64,000 nt of DNA, from the NCBI GenBank assembly GCA_937951625.1, contig CALFBP010000073.1, positions 1 through 64,000 of the forward strand, written 5' to 3'. The number at the start of each line of letters is the position of its first letter. Positions within the stretch are counted from its first letter, which is position 1. The translations under genes and the position numbers were made by a program. A model generated the notes under the pieces. The model did no database searches. It had not been told where the DNA came from and saw only the letters and a program-made list of their open reading frames with translations. Below, piece after piece: positions 44,025 through 53,946 of this stretch. Source of the stretch: an uncultured Thermoguttaceae bacterium. GTDB lineage: Bacteria > Planctomycetota > Planctomycetia > Pirellulales > Thermoguttaceae.

Positions 44025-45503
44025 TCACTTCATGTTCATGCTCATCAAGAACTCCGCGTTCGTCTTGGTCTTCGCCAGGCGGCTGACGAGGAGTTCCATG
44101 GCATCGGGCGGGTTCATCTCGTTGAGCACGCGGCGCAGGACGCAGACGCGGCGGTATTCTTCCGGGTCCATGAGCATCTCTTCCTTACGCGTGCCGCTGC
44201 GGTTGATGTCGATGGCCGGCCAGATGCGCTTGTCGACCAGGCGCCGGTCGAGCACGATCTCCAGGTTGCCCGTGCCCTTGAACTCCTCGAAGATCACCTC
44301 GTCCATCTTGCTTCCGGTGTCGATCAGGGCCGTGCCGATGATGGTCAGCGAGCCGCCTTCCTGGATTTTTCGGGCCGCGCCGAAGAAACGTTTGGGCCGC
44401 TGCAAGGCGTTGGCGTCCACGCCGCCGGAGAGGATTTTGCCGGAGTGCGGACACTCCTGGTTCCACGCCCGGGCCAGGCGGGTGATCGAGTCGAGGAACA
44501 GCAGCACGTCGTGGCCGTATTCCACCATGCGTTTGGCCTTCTCCAGGACCATTTCCGAGACCTGGATGTGGCGCGAGGCGGGTTCGTCGAAGGTAGAGCT
44601 GATCACCTCACAGTTCTTGCCTTTGACCTGCCGTTCCATGTCCGTGACTTCTTCTGGCCGCTCGTCGATCAGGAGCATGAAGACGTACAGGTCGGGATAA
44701 TTGGCCAACGCGGCCTTGGCCATTTTCTGCATGAGGATGGTCTTGCCGGCGCGTGGCGGGCTGACGATCAAGCCCCGCTGCCCGAACCCCACTGGCGTGA
44801 TCAAGTCGATCACCCGCGTCTCGATCCCGCCCGCCGGCGATTCCAGGATGATCCGCTTCTCAGGGTGCTCGGGCGTCAGATCGTCGAAAAAGACCTTGGT
44901 GCCGTATAGGTTCGGATCTTGATAATTGATCGCCTCGACCCGCAGCAAGGCGAAATACCGCTCGTTTTCCTTGGGCGGGCGAATCTGGCCCGACACCACC
45001 GTGCCCGTGCGGAGACCGAACCGGCGAATCTGGCTGGGCGAGACGTAGATGTCGTCGGGACAAGAGAGGTAGTGATATTCGGGACTACGGAGGAAACCGA
45101 AGCCGTCGGGCAGCACCTCGAGCGTTCCCTCGCCGTACATCAGCCCGTTGAGCTTGACTCGCTCCTTGAGGATCTTGAAGATCAGGTCCTGCCGCTTCAT
45201 GCCGGCGATATCGACGAGGTTGTCCTTGCGGGCCTCCTCGATCAACTCGGCCATCGACATCCGTTGCAACTCGGCGATGTGCGAATCGCCCGACTTTTTG
45301 ATCTGCTCGTAGCGTTCGTCTAGTTCGTCATCGAGCTTCCCGCCCTGTTCAACCAGCTCCTCCGCCAAGGAGAGGGGTTCACCCTCCTCTTCCTCAAAAG
45401 GCGTATTTTCGGAGCGCTGTTCCGGGTTGGGTTCGTTGGGTGGAGGTGTTTGGGCCGCGCGCCGTGCCCGGCTCGCGGGACCCGTACCGCGGAGGTATGC
45501 CAT
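44025..45503 (-). CDS. rho: transcription termination factor Rho
   Basis: A 492-residue hexameric RNA helicase. The N-terminal extension of about 75 residues is acidic and disordered (for example [17 protein letters not shown]). The Rho-N and RNA-binding fold follow ([13 protein letters not shown]), then the ATPase with Walker [12 protein letters not shown], Walker [14 protein letters not shown]-loop/R-loop region [19 protein letters not shown]. coli Rho has 419 residues, so the extra length is at the N-terminus. AGGAG lies ten bases before the ATG. It follows coaE by 76 bases. Confidence 0.97.
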   Translation of the reverse strand: MAYLRGTGPASRARRAAQTPPPNEPNPEQRSENTPFEEEEGEPLSLAEELVEQGGKLDDELDERYEQIKKSGDSHIAELQRMSMAELIEEARKDNLVDIAGMKRQDLIFKILKERVKLNGLMYGEGTLEVLPDGFGFLRSPEYHYLSCPDDIYVSPSQIRRFGLRTGTVVSGQIRPPKENERYFALLRVEAINYQDPNLYGTKVFFDDLTPEHPEKRIILESPAGGIETRVIDLITPVGFGQRGLIVSPPRAGKTILMQKMAKAALANYPDLYVFMLLIDERPEEVTDMERQVKGKNCEVISSTFDEPASRHIQVSEMVLEKAKRMVEYGHDVLLFLDSITRLARAWNQECPHSGKILSGGVDANALQRPKRFFGAARKIQEGGSLTIIGTALIDTGSKMDEVIFEEFKGTGNLEIVLDRRLVDKRIWPAIDINRSGTRKEEMLMDPEEYRRVCVLRRVLNEMNPPDAMELLVSRLAKTKTNAEFLMSMNMK

Positions 45504-45579
45504 GATCTCTTGCTCCTGAAAAGATTTTTGGACCGACGCACGGAAGGCGCCGGCGGGAGGATGGGAAAGGCGCGAACGC

Positions 45580-46179
45580 TTAGCCGACGTGGGATCGCCA
45601 GAACCGTTCCACCTGGGCTCGCGTGTGCTCAGGAGACCGGGAGGTGTCTATTACCCAATCGGCTAGCCTTCGCTTATAGTCCAACGATTCTTGCACGCCC
45701 TCACGTGCGGAAAAATCCTTCTCGCTCCAACCGCGCTGCTGCGCTCTGGCTAGACGCAGCGGTCGCGGCGCTTCGACAAAAACCAGCAAATCGCACTTCC
45801 GGAGCCAACCGGCCTCGGCCAATAGCGGAGCGTCAAGCACGGCAGCGGGCAACCCGGCTTTCGCCATGCGCTCCGCTTCGCCATCCAGCCGGCGTTCAAT
45901 CTCCGGATGGAGGATTTGTTCCAACCGTTTCCGGGCCTTGACGGCCTCGGAAGTCTCGCCAAAAACGAGTTCAGCGAGCCGCTTGCGATCCACGTGACCG
46001 TCTTTGCCGAATACGCCTTCGCCCCACTGTTGCCGTATGAATTCTTCGACTTCGGGCGTCTGCAACACTTCGTGACCGACGCCGTCCGCGTCCAGCACCC
46101 CCGCCCCCAATTCCGCCAGGGCGTGGGCGACGAACGTCTTTCCACTGGCAACGCCGCCGAGGATGCCAATCACCTTCAT
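45580..46179 (-). CDS. coaE: dephospho-CoA kinase
   Basis: A 199-residue P-loop kinase for the last step of CoA synthesis. The P-loop is GGVASGKT, the CoA-binding region includes the [11 protein letters not shown] helix, and the lid has RLAELVF. Length is standard. It lies 121 bases after polA on the same strand, a common pairing in bacteria, and precedes rho. Its promoter is probably that of polA. Confidence 0.93.
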   Translation of the reverse strand: MKVIGILGGVASGKTFVAHALAELGAGVLDADGVGHEVLQTPEVEEFIRQQWGEGVFGKDGHVDRKRLAELVFGETSEAVKARKRLEQILHPEIERRLDGEAERMAKAGLPAAVLDAPLLAEAGWLRKCDLLVFVEAPRPLRLARAQQRGWSEKDFSAREGVQESLDYKRRLADWVIDTSRSPEHTRAQVERFWRSHVG

Positions 46180-46300
46180 CCTGGTCGCGGTATGCCTCGT
46201 TTTCGTCCCTGCCTGCCACTCCGTGGTCTGCCCCTAGAGCAAGCTTACGATCACGCGGCGCCAAGAAGGACTGAAAGATGCTCGTGGATTCGTCTGTGGT

Positions 46301-49300
46301 TCAAGGCGTCGAGGCTTCCAGGTCGGCCCAGTTCGGACCAACCTTCACGTCGACTTTTAAGGGAACCAACAGCCGGCACACACCGGCCATTTCCTCTCGC
46401 ACAAGGTTGGCCAACTTGTCAACCGCTTGGGGGGATACTTCAAAGACCAGCTCGTCGTGGATCTGCAACAACATCCGGGCCGGCAAACGCTCACGCCGCA
46501 ATCGCCTGGAAATGGCGATCATGGCCTGTTTGATCAGGTCTGCGGCCGACCCTTGGATGACCGTATTGATAGCCGTCCGCTCGGGTAGGTTCCGTTGCCG
46601 ACCAGCATGGGGGCGAACCCCGCGAATCGCGCGACGCCGACCCAGTATCGTACTAACATAACCTTTTTGGTCGCATTCGGCTAGTACCCCCTCGAAGAAT
46701 TCCTCAACCCCCGGATACCCCTCAAAGTAGGCATCAATAAAATTTGCCGCCTCCTCCTGAGAAATGCCTAGTTGTTTCGACAGCCCGAATGGGCTTTGCC
46801 CGTAGATCACCCCGAAATTGACTGTCTTCGCCTGGCGCCGCATGGCCGGCGTCACCTCGGCAAGTTCCACGCCATGGATTCGGGCGGCGACGAGGGCGTG
46901 AATGTCTTCATCACGGGCAAAGGCCTCGACAAGCCTCTGATCTTGGGAGAAATGGGCCAATACCCTCAACTCGATCTGCGAATAGTCGGCCGCCAGCAGC
47001 AACCAGCCCGGCTCCCCAGCCACGAAGGCCGAACGTATGGCCCGGCCAGCCTCGGTCCGGATCGGGATGTTTTGCAAATTCGGATCGCTGGAACTGAGCC
47101 GACCCGTGGCCGTCACGTCTTGATGAAACGAGGCGTGGACCCGGCCTGTGCCCGGGTGAACCATCTGCGGCAGGGCGTCCACATACGTACTTTTGAGCTT
47201 GGCGTATTGCCGATATTCCTGAATGAGATTGGGAAGCGGGTGGATGCGAGCCAACTCGCTAAGCACGTCGGCATCGGTGCTTGGCCCCGTCTTGGTCCGC
47301 GCAAGCACGGGCAGCTTCTGCTCTTGAAACAACACCTGCTGCAACTGCTTGGGCGAGGCGATATTGAAGGGGTGTCCTGCCACTTCGTAAATCTGCCGTT
47401 CCAGCGCCTGGATCTTCTCGCCGAACTGCCGCCCGAGTTCCGCCAACCGTTCACAGTCGACGCGGATTCCGTTGTATTCGATCTCTGCCAGGACTTCGAC
47501 CAGCGGCATTTCCACGTCGTGAAAAAGGCTCTCCAACCGGGATCGCTCGAGCTCGCGGGCCAGGATCGGGCGAAGACGCAAGGGGAACATCGCGTCGTCG
47601 CAGGAGTAGTCGGCCACCTTGCGGACCGGCACCTCGTCCATCCGGCGCTGGCTCTTGCCTGATCCAATCAAGTCGCGGATGGGCGTCTTGCTCTGCCCCA
47701 GGTAGCGTCTGGCCAAGTCGTCGAGGCTGTGATTCCGTTGGCCGGCTTCGAGAAGATAGCTGGCGACCATGGTATCGAAGGCAACGCCGGCTAATTCTAT
47801 TCCCGCCCCGCGAAGCACGATCATGTCGTATTTCAGGTTCTGCCCGACCTTCTCGATTGCCGGGTTTTCCAGGATCGGACGCAGGGTCGCGATGGTTGCT
47901 TGCGCATCGAGATGCCTCTCGCCCGCCGGGGCTCGGATAGGAAGATACCATGCCTCGTCTTCGCGCCAGGCAAGCGAGAACCCCACGATCTCAGCCCAAC
48001 GCGGCCAGATCGCCGTCGTTTCCAAGTCCACTGCGATGCACCGCTGCTGAGCGAGCTGCTCGACGAATCGGGCCAGGGCCTGGGGAGTATCGACGATGTG
48101 GGCCTCGGGCCGACCTTCCGGGCTGAGCGCGGAAGAAGCGGCGGATAATTTCGGCGACCTGTCGGCAGACAACGTCTGCGACTGGCCCGCCGCCGTCGAT
48201 GTCTCATGAGGTAAAGCCCCATCGTGCTTCCCCAACTCGCTTACTGCTGCACTCGGCCCGAGGTCCAACGCCTGCCGTGACACGCTGGCAGCCAGTTGCT
48301 CCACCTTCGCCGCCAGGCTGCGGAAGCCGAATTCCCTGAACAGGGAACGGAGCCGCGGCACATCGATCCGGCCGACGCGACCGGCTGCCCAGTCCACCGG
48401 GCAAGGCACGTCCGACCTTAAGCGCACGAGTTGACGACTGATCATCGCCTGTTGCTTGCCGGCAATCAGGTTCTCCCGGCGCTTGGTGCCGGAAATTTCC
48501 TGCGCATGTTCGAATACGCTTTCCAACGTGCCATATTTGGCTAGAAGCTCTTGGGCCGATTTCGGTCCGATCAGCGGCACCCCCGGCACGCCATCGGTCG
48601 GATCGCCGACCAACGTCTGGAAATCCACCACCTGTTCCGGTGCGATACCCCACTCGGCCTGCAACGCCTCGCGGTCGATCAGCTTGTCCTTGCGGATGTT
48701 GTAGAGCTTGACCCGATCGGAAATCAGTTGCCGGCAATCCTTGTCGCCGGTGACGAGGTAACACTCCGCGCCTTGCTGCTCGCTGAGCCGGGCAACGGTG
48801 GCGAGGATGTCGTCGGCCTCGAATCCCTCGCACTCCAAAGCAGGAATGCCCATGGCCTCGATCACGCGCCGAATCGCCGCGAACTGAGGGGCCAAATCGA
48901 TGTCGATTTCTGGCCGATGGGCCTTGTAAGCGGGGTACAACTCGTGGCGAAACGTCTTGCCCGGCAGATCAAAGGCGCAAAACAAATAGTCCGGCCGCTT
49001 GGTCTCCAGCAGAAACATCAGATCGCGGACGAATCCGTACACCGCCCCGACCGGTTCACCCCGCGGGCCCGACATCTCCGGCAAAGCATGAAACAGTTGG
49101 TGGATCAGCCCGGGCGCGTCGATCACCCAGACCGTTCTCCCGATGACGCTCTCAGAAGACGAGGACTGTTCGCCATGCCGATCGTCCGCTGGATTCGCTC
49201 TCGGCGACGCGCCCGCGAGCCCCGACGTGCTCGGCGATGAAGCGGCCATGTCCTCATCGAAAATTGGCACATTCGATGGGGTGGCTTGAGTCGCTGCGTC

Positions 49301-49375
49301 CTCGGCGCGAAAAAGCGGAGCCCCAGCTCCCTCACCGCCAAACAACGACGATTTCTGTCGCCTACGACGTGCCAT
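46301..49375 (-). CDS. polA: DNA polymerase I
   Basis: A 1,024-residue enzyme with three domains. The first about 80 residues are a disordered extension. The 5' nuclease follows (AFDLPGKTFRHELYPAYKAHR; VTGDKDCRQL), then a low-complexity linker near 365-430. The 3'-5' exonuclease keeps VDLET, QNLKYD and YSCDDAM, so proofreading should be intact. The polymerase has motif A (DYSQIELRVLAHF), motif B (RRQAKTVNFGVIYG) and motif C (QIHDELVFE). The motif B Phe matches the ddNTP-discriminating type. It repairs and fills gaps. Divergent from the 49585 gene. Confidence 0.97.
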   Translation of the reverse strand: MARRRRQKSSLFGGEGAGAPLFRAEDAATQATPSNVPIFDEDMAASSPSTSGLAGASPRANPADDRHGEQSSSSESVIGRTVWVIDAPGLIHQLFHALPEMSGPRGEPVGAVYGFVRDLMFLLETKRPDYLFCAFDLPGKTFRHELYPAYKAHRPEIDIDLAPQFAAIRRVIEAMGIPALECEGFEADDILATVARLSEQQGAECYLVTGDKDCRQLISDRVKLYNIRKDKLIDREALQAEWGIAPEQVVDFQTLVGDPTDGVPGVPLIGPKSAQELLAKYGTLESVFEHAQEISGTKRRENLIAGKQQAMISRQLVRLRSDVPCPVDWAAGRVGRIDVPRLRSLFREFGFRSLAAKVEQLAASVSRQALDLGPSAAVSELGKHDGALPHETSTAAGQSQTLSADRSPKLSAASSALSPEGRPEAHIVDTPQALARFVEQLAQQRCIAVDLETTAIWPRWAEIVGFSLAWREDEAWYLPIRAPAGERHLDAQATIATLRPILENPAIEKVGQNLKYDMIVLRGAGIELAGVAFDTMVASYLLEAGQRNHSLDDLARRYLGQSKTPIRDLIGSGKSQRRMDEVPVRKVADYSCDDAMFPLRLRPILARELERSRLESLFHDVEMPLVEVLAEIEYNGIRVDCERLAELGRQFGEKIQALERQIYEVAGHPFNIASPKQLQQVLFQEQKLPVLARTKTGPSTDADVLSELARIHPLPNLIQEYRQYAKLKSTYVDALPQMVHPGTGRVHASFHQDVTATGRLSSSDPNLQNIPIRTEAGRAIRSAFVAGEPGWLLLAADYSQIELRVLAHFSQDQRLVEAFARDEDIHALVAARIHGVELAEVTPAMRRQAKTVNFGVIYGQSPFGLSKQLGISQEEAANFIDAYFEGYPGVEEFFEGVLAECDQKGYVSTILGRRRAIRGVRPHAGRQRNLPERTAINTVIQGSAADLIKQAMIAISRRLRRERLPARMLLQIHDELVFEVSPQAVDKLANLVREEMAGVCRLLVPLKVDVKVGPNWADLEASTP

Positions 49376-49584
49376 CCTGCCGATCCAACAACGGTGTTGG
49401 CATCCTATCCCTGTATGAGGGGGATGTCAAGCAGCGTGCGGCCTCGACTTTGCCCCGCGACCGCGGTATGGTTGTCTCCATTGAAGAAGGATTCGACTGG
49501 GGGAATTCCCTTGTCCCCGTGGACGCCCAAGCCGGTTCCCCGGCTCCTCGTCTCGGTATCGTGGCTTGCAGCGATGAGAGCATC

Positions 49585-50382
49585 ATGCTGAAGGTCTTTG
49601 TGGTTTCTGATGCGACGGGCGAGACAGCGGAGCGCGTCGTCCGCGCTGGGCTGGTCCAGTTTCGCGATGCAGCAGTCACGATCGTTCGTCGCAAAGAAGT
49701 GCGTACTCTGGAGCAGATTCGCAGCGTCGTGGCAGAGGCCGCCCGCGAGGATTCGATCCTCGTGCATACGCTAGTCTCCGATGAACTGCGGCGACTGATC
49801 CTCGACGAATCCCGCAAAGCGGGCGTCGATTCGTTGGACATGCTCGGGCCGGTGCTGGAGCGGCTCGCCAAGCATCTCCAGCTATCCCCTCAGGAAAAGC
49901 CTGGTCTGCTCCGCCAACTGACCGAGGCCCGCTCCCGCGAAATCGAGGCGGTCGATTTCGCCTTCCACCACGACGACGGCCAGAACGCGCACGAACTCGA
50001 GCGTGCGGAAGTCGTGTTGACGGGCGTCTCGCGTACCATGAAAACGCCCACCATGCTCTATCTGGCTTATCGCGGCTGGTTCGCGGCCAATGTGCCGTTG
50101 GTCGAGGGCATGGAACCGCCTAAGGCCCTGCTGGCTTTGCCGCCACGGCGGGTCTTTTGGCTCTGGATGTCTCCTGAACGGCTCATCGAACTGCGTCGCG
50201 TCCGCGCGGTCAAAGAGGGCATTCCGCTCGAACCGTATGCCTCGACCGAGCGCGTGCGAAGGGAACTGCAACGTGCGCATGAACTCTGCACTCGCTACGG
50301 TTGGCAGCGGGTCGACGTGACAGGCAAGTCGGTCGAGGAAGTCGCCCGGGAAATCATCGCGCTATTGCAGAACTCGCGTTGA
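49585..50382 (+). CDS. pyruvate,phosphate/water dikinase regulatory protein (kinase-pyrophosphorylase)
   Basis: A 265-residue DUF299 protein that phosphorylates and dephosphorylates PEP synthase or pyruvate phosphate dikinase. The start (MLKVFVVSDATGETAE) and the P-loop-like GVSRTMKTPT are diagnostic. The frame is open upstream to 49237, but that part has no resemblance to the family. No dikinase gene is in the window, so its target is elsewhere. GAGAG precedes the ATG by six bases. Confidence 0.93.
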   Translation: MLKVFVVSDATGETAERVVRAGLVQFRDAAVTIVRRKEVRTLEQIRSVVAEAAREDSILVHTLVSDELRRLILDESRKAGVDSLDMLGPVLERLAKHLQLSPQEKPGLLRQLTEARSREIEAVDFAFHHDDGQNAHELERAEVVLTGVSRTMKTPTMLYLAYRGWFAANVPLVEGMEPPKALLALPPRRVFWLWMSPERLIELRRVRAVKEGIPLEPYASTERVRRELQRAHELCTRYGWQRVDVTGKSVEEVAREIIALLQNSR

Positions 50383-50521
50383 CCGCGGCCCTCGAAGGAC
50401 GATATTCCCGCCGCAGCCCCCTCAATCGGCTTGGCCCACGGCTCGCGCGTTTCCTTGTGGAAATTGTGGATTCCGTTTACGATAAAGCCGTTTCATCGTC
50501 ATGTCTTAAAAGGGAAGCGCT

Positions 50522-51496
50522 ATGCGGCGGCGGTTTGTGAGCGAATTGCACGAACAGGAGACGGTGCATCAAGTGTTCCGGGCGGCGGAGAAACAGCTTC
50601 GTCCCAACCGCAACGGAAACCTGTATCTCCAGATGGAGCTTTCCGACCGCTCCGGCAGGATTAGCGCGAGGATGTGGAACGCGGGCGAGTCCCTGTACCG
50701 CTCCTTCGAAAATGGCGACTATGTGATGGTCGAGGGGACGACACAGCTTTTTCAGGGAGCAAAGCAACTGATCGTCTCGCGGTTGACCAAGGTCGAACCC
50801 AGCGAAGTCAACGAGGATGACTTCACGCCCGTGGCCGCCGTCGACGTAGATAAACTCGTGGTCCGCCTCGGCGAGATCTTGCGCGGCGTGACTAGTCCTC
50901 CCCTGCGCAGTTTGGCCGAGTGTTTTTTGATGGATGAAGAGTTCATGCGCAAGCTGGTGCGGGCCCCAGCCGGGGTGAAGCTGCACCACGCCTATTTGGG
51001 TGGACTGTTGGAGCACATTGTCAGCCTGATGGAACTCGTGTTGCGGATCGCCCCTTGTTACCCCCAACTGGACCGCGACCTGATGCTGCTCGGGGCATTG
51101 CTCCACGACGCCAGCAAAGTGGACGAGCTGAGCTACGATCGCGAATTCGCTTATACGGACGAGGGCCAGCTCGTCGGCCACGTGGTGATGGCCGTCAGTC
51201 TCTTGGAGAGTAAGATCCGCGAGGTCGAACGTCTAACCGGCGAACCGTTCCCCCAAGATACCGCCTTGCGACTCAAACACCTCATCGTCAGCCACCACGG
51301 CGAGTACGAGTTCGGCAGCCCCAAGCTGCCCATGACACTGGAGGCGATCGCCTTGTATTGCCTCGACAACCTCGACGCCAAAATTGCCGCCTTCACGCAA
51401 CTGATGCGGGAAGACCCCAATGTAGATAGCCCTTGGACGAGCTTCAACAACAATCTAGGCCGTAAGCTGTTCAAGGGGCAAACTGCGGAAGCCTAG
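50522..51496 (+). CDS. OB-fold/HD-domain 3'-5' exoribonuclease (YhaM-like)
   Basis: A 324-residue protein: an OB fold at about residues 10-105 (GRISARMWNAGESLY), then an HD metal-dependent phosphohydrolase domain. The HD residues are in LLHDASKVDELS, flanked by HHAYLGGLLEH and later LIVSHHGEYEFG. Bacterial members (YhaM) degrade RNA and single-stranded DNA from the 3' end. AGGGA lies six bases upstream of the ATG. It follows the regulatory gene by 139 bases. Confidence 0.9.
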   Translation: MRRRFVSELHEQETVHQVFRAAEKQLRPNRNGNLYLQMELSDRSGRISARMWNAGESLYRSFENGDYVMVEGTTQLFQGAKQLIVSRLTKVEPSEVNEDDFTPVAAVDVDKLVVRLGEILRGVTSPPLRSLAECFLMDEEFMRKLVRAPAGVKLHHAYLGGLLEHIVSLMELVLRIAPCYPQLDRDLMLLGALLHDASKVDELSYDREFAYTDEGQLVGHVVMAVSLLESKIREVERLTGEPFPQDTALRLKHLIVSHHGEYEFGSPKLPMTLEAIALYCLDNLDAKIAAFTQLMREDPNVDSPWTSFNNNLGRKLFKGQTAEA

Positions 51497-51569
51497 CCAG
51501 CGGCGTTGTCCCCGATGCGGGAGAAGCGCCCAACGCAGGCCGGTCCCAAACCTCGACGCGGACTCAAGC

Positions 51570-52397
51570 TCAAAAGTCCAAAATATGCAGGGCGTCGGGA
51601 ATGAGGCCTTCTTTTGTCACCAGCTTCGACTTGCCGCCCTCGAGCGACAAAAACTGCTTCTTGGCCTTGATGGGAAGCTCGAGGCGATAGGGCTTGCACT
51701 TGGGAATCGCGGCGATGGCCTGTTTCGCGCCTTCGTACAGGTCTTTGCGGGTCTGGGCGAAGGGATAGAGCACCGCGGCTTCGCGCGCTAGGCCTTGCTT
51801 GACCGAAACGGTAACGCATTCCGGCCCGAAGAACTTGCGGGCCTCGCGGCAGGTGGCGTCGTCGCCGGTCACCAGGATCGGCGGCACGCCGAAATGCCCG
51901 GCGATGGCCGCCACCTGAACCAGCTCGCCGCTTTCCACGCCGTTATACCAATAGCGGTTTTCTGTGCGCGATGACTGCGTATGATTGAGCACGCCGTCGG
52001 GCGTTCCCATCATCGCGTGGTAGCCGAGCATGACCACTCCGGCAAAAGTTTGGTCGAGTCCCACCAGACCGCCGGGCCTGGGCAGGCCGGTGATGTATTT
52101 TGCCCCAGGCTCCATAAGATGCGGAATCATGGCTTGCGTGCCGTGGCCGTCCAAGACCAGCACTTCGCTCGCGCCGCCGTCGCGCAGGCCGCGGACCACC
52201 GCCGCTAGGTCGCCCATGAAGTATTCGCACGCCTCGCGGTAGAGCGGCGTTCCCGGCTCGCGGGTCTGGGCGAATTTGTAAACGCCGCTGATGCCCTCCA
52301 GGTCGGTCACCACATAGATTTTCGGACCCTCGGCCTGCACCCCGGCCGACATCCCGGCAAACGCCACAGCCAAAACCAACGCCAGTCTTTGCCTCAT
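51570..52397 (-). CDS. exported M55-family D-aminopeptidase
   Basis: A 275-residue protein with a signal peptide (residues 1-22, ending VQAEG). The DppA-type zinc ligands are all present: Asp and Glu in VVTDLEGISG, His in LDGHGTQAM, His in MLGYHAMMG, and Glu in GVESGELVQVAA. DppA-like enzymes release D-amino acids from D-Ala-containing peptides; an exported form could work on cell-wall fragments. AAGGAG eight bases before the ATG fixes the start at 52397. Confidence 0.9.
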   Translation of the reverse strand: MRQRLALVLAVAFAGMSAGVQAEGPKIYVVTDLEGISGVYKFAQTREPGTPLYREACEYFMGDLAAVVRGLRDGGASEVLVLDGHGTQAMIPHLMEPGAKYITGLPRPGGLVGLDQTFAGVVMLGYHAMMGTPDGVLNHTQSSRTENRYWYNGVESGELVQVAAIAGHFGVPPILVTGDDATCREARKFFGPECVTVSVKQGLAREAAVLYPFAQTRKDLYEGAKQAIAAIPKCKPYRLELPIKAKKQFLSLEGGKSKLVTKEGLIPDALHILDF

Positions 52398-52471
52398 GGA
52401 TCGAACTCCTTGTGTCGAGCCGCAGTCGGACAACCCGTCACATCCCGTCTTGTCATATCCCGCCCTGGTCG

Positions 52472-53293
52472 TCAGATGCCGGAGATTCCCCTTAAGGGGA
52501 TTCGCAAGCCATCGTAGGCCACGTCCATGCCGGGCGGCAAGCGGCGACGCGTGGCCTCGTGCTCCAAACGGTGCGAGAGATGAGTGAAGTACGTGCGTTT
52601 CGGTGCCAATCGCCGAGCGATCTCGATGGCCTCGTCGAGGCTGAAATGGGTAACGTGCGGCTCCTCGCGGAGGGCATCGAGAATCAACGTGTCCAGGCCT
52701 TCCAGTCGGGCCAAACTTTCGGCCGGAATCCCGTTGGTGTCCGTGCAGTAGGCCACGTCGCCAACGCGAAATCCCAAAATGTCCCAGGGGCCGTGTTTCA
52801 GGCGGATCGGCGTGACGCGTGCGCCAAGGATTTCCACGGGTTTTGTGTCCAAGGTTTGGAATGCCAGCTTCGGAACTCCCCCAGCCGGAAAATCCTGAAC
52901 CGCCGGATCGAAGGCGTAAGCAAACGCTCGACGAATCGCCGCTTCGACCTCTGACTCGCAGTACACTGGCAAGGGATAGCCCAAGTATCGGGGGAAAATC
53001 CGCACGTCGTCCAAACCGAACAGGTGGTCGGCGTGGCTATGCGTGTAGGCCAGGGCGTGGACCACGCCGATGCCCTCGCGAACCAGTTGCACCCGTAATT
53101 CCGGTGGGGTGTCAATGAGAAGGTTCCCGTATGGAAGCCCAAAAACCACCGCACACCGCGTTCGCTGATTCCGCTGATCCGCGCTGCGGCACGTGGCGCA
53201 TCCGCAGCCAATCAGCGGCACGCCATGCGAGGTGCCCGTCCCGAGAAATACAAGCTGGCCCGATATGTCCGCACTGACAGGTTTCCTTGACAT
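52472..53293 (-). CDS. PhnP-like metallo-beta-lactamase-fold hydrolase
   Basis: A 273-residue protein. The N-terminal LGTGTSHGVPLIGCGCATC carries the extra zinc-binding cysteines of the PhnP group, and the metal motif HxHxDH is YTHSHADHLFG. Later acidic and histidine residues (CTDTNG, FTHLSHRLEH) fit the second metal site. PhnP hydrolyses cyclic phosphodiesters. No phosphonate lyase genes surround it, so the physiological substrate is open. The ATG at 53293 has no strong ribosome site. Confidence 0.9.
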   Translation of the reverse strand: MSRKPVSADISGQLVFLGTGTSHGVPLIGCGCATCRSADQRNQRTRCAVVFGLPYGNLLIDTPPELRVQLVREGIGVVHALAYTHSHADHLFGLDDVRIFPRYLGYPLPVYCESEVEAAIRRAFAYAFDPAVQDFPAGGVPKLAFQTLDTKPVEILGARVTPIRLKHGPWDILGFRVGDVAYCTDTNGIPAESLARLEGLDTLILDALREEPHVTHFSLDEAIEIARRLAPKRTYFTHLSHRLEHEATRRRLPPGMDVAYDGLRIPLRGISGI

Positions 53294-53425
53294 GCGAGTT
53301 ACTTTCTGGCTCCAGCGGGTGTCGAGGCAATCTTATGGGCGAGGCTGCGAGCGACCAAGGCGTTTTTTATAGACATTTCGGATGGTTGTAACCCCCACTG
53401 CGATACGCGCTCTCCATGGGAACCG

Positions 53426-53454
53426 TTGAAAAACCAGCAGCTTTGGTCCATAGT
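53426..53454 (+). promoter_or_regulatory. putative promoter for panD
   Basis: TTGAAA at 53426-53431 and CATAGT at 53449-53454 are separated by exactly 17 bases. The -35 matches five of six consensus positions, the -10 four. A start near 53461 would leave about 58 bases before the GTG at 53519. Confidence 0.4.
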
Positions 53455-53518
53455 GGGAGTGTTTAGTCTGTCGCCGACGTTGCAAATTGAGAGAGATTTC
53501 CCTATTAGGAGGGGTTCC

Positions 53519-53869
53519 GTGCAACGATTCATGTTGAAGTCCAAAATCCACCGGGCGAAATTGACCGGCACCGAGCTGGACTACGAGGGAAGCATTGCCA
53601 TCGACAGGACCCTCCTCGAAGCGGCTGACATTCTCCCAGGCGAGCAAGTCCACGTGCTGAATCTTAACAGCGGAGCGCGGTTAGTGACGTATGCCATCGA
53701 GGCCACGGCCGACTCCGGGACGATCATGCTCAACGGCCCCGCTGCCCGGCTCGGTGTGCCCGGCGATCTGTTAGTCATCCTCACCTATTGTGCGGTCCCC
53801 GACGATCAGGCCCGATCCATCCGACCGAAGGTGGTTCGGGTCACGCCTGAAAATCGCCCGATCCGCTAG
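53519..53869 (+). CDS. panD: aspartate 1-decarboxylase PanD
   Basis: A 116-residue pyruvoyl enzyme that makes beta-alanine for pantothenate and CoA. With the GTG start, the self-cleavage pair Gly-Ser (DYEGSIAID) falls at residues 24-25, exactly as in E. coli PanD. AGGAGG lies six bases before the GTG. The frame is open to 53426, but that region is not part of the family. CoA synthesis is also represented by coaE in this window. The gene stands alone. Confidence 0.95.
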   Translation: MQRFMLKSKIHRAKLTGTELDYEGSIAIDRTLLEAADILPGEQVHVLNLNSGARLVTYAIEATADSGTIMLNGPAARLGVPGDLLVILTYCAVPDDQARSIRPKVVRVTPENRPIR

Positions 53870-53946
53870 CCTGTCTCATGAGGGTGCGGCCTGCCTGGGA
53901 CCAACACAACGCGCGAGAACAAAGGGCTCGAAACACAAGCTCAGAT

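Noticed and set aside
49237-49584. Upstream extension of the dikinase regulatory protein
   Set aside because: The family start MLKVFVVSDATGE is at 49585; the upstream residues resemble no family and overlap the start of polA.
53426-53518. Longer panD reading frame
   Set aside because: It would shift the Gly-Ser site from 24-25 and lacks a ribosome site.
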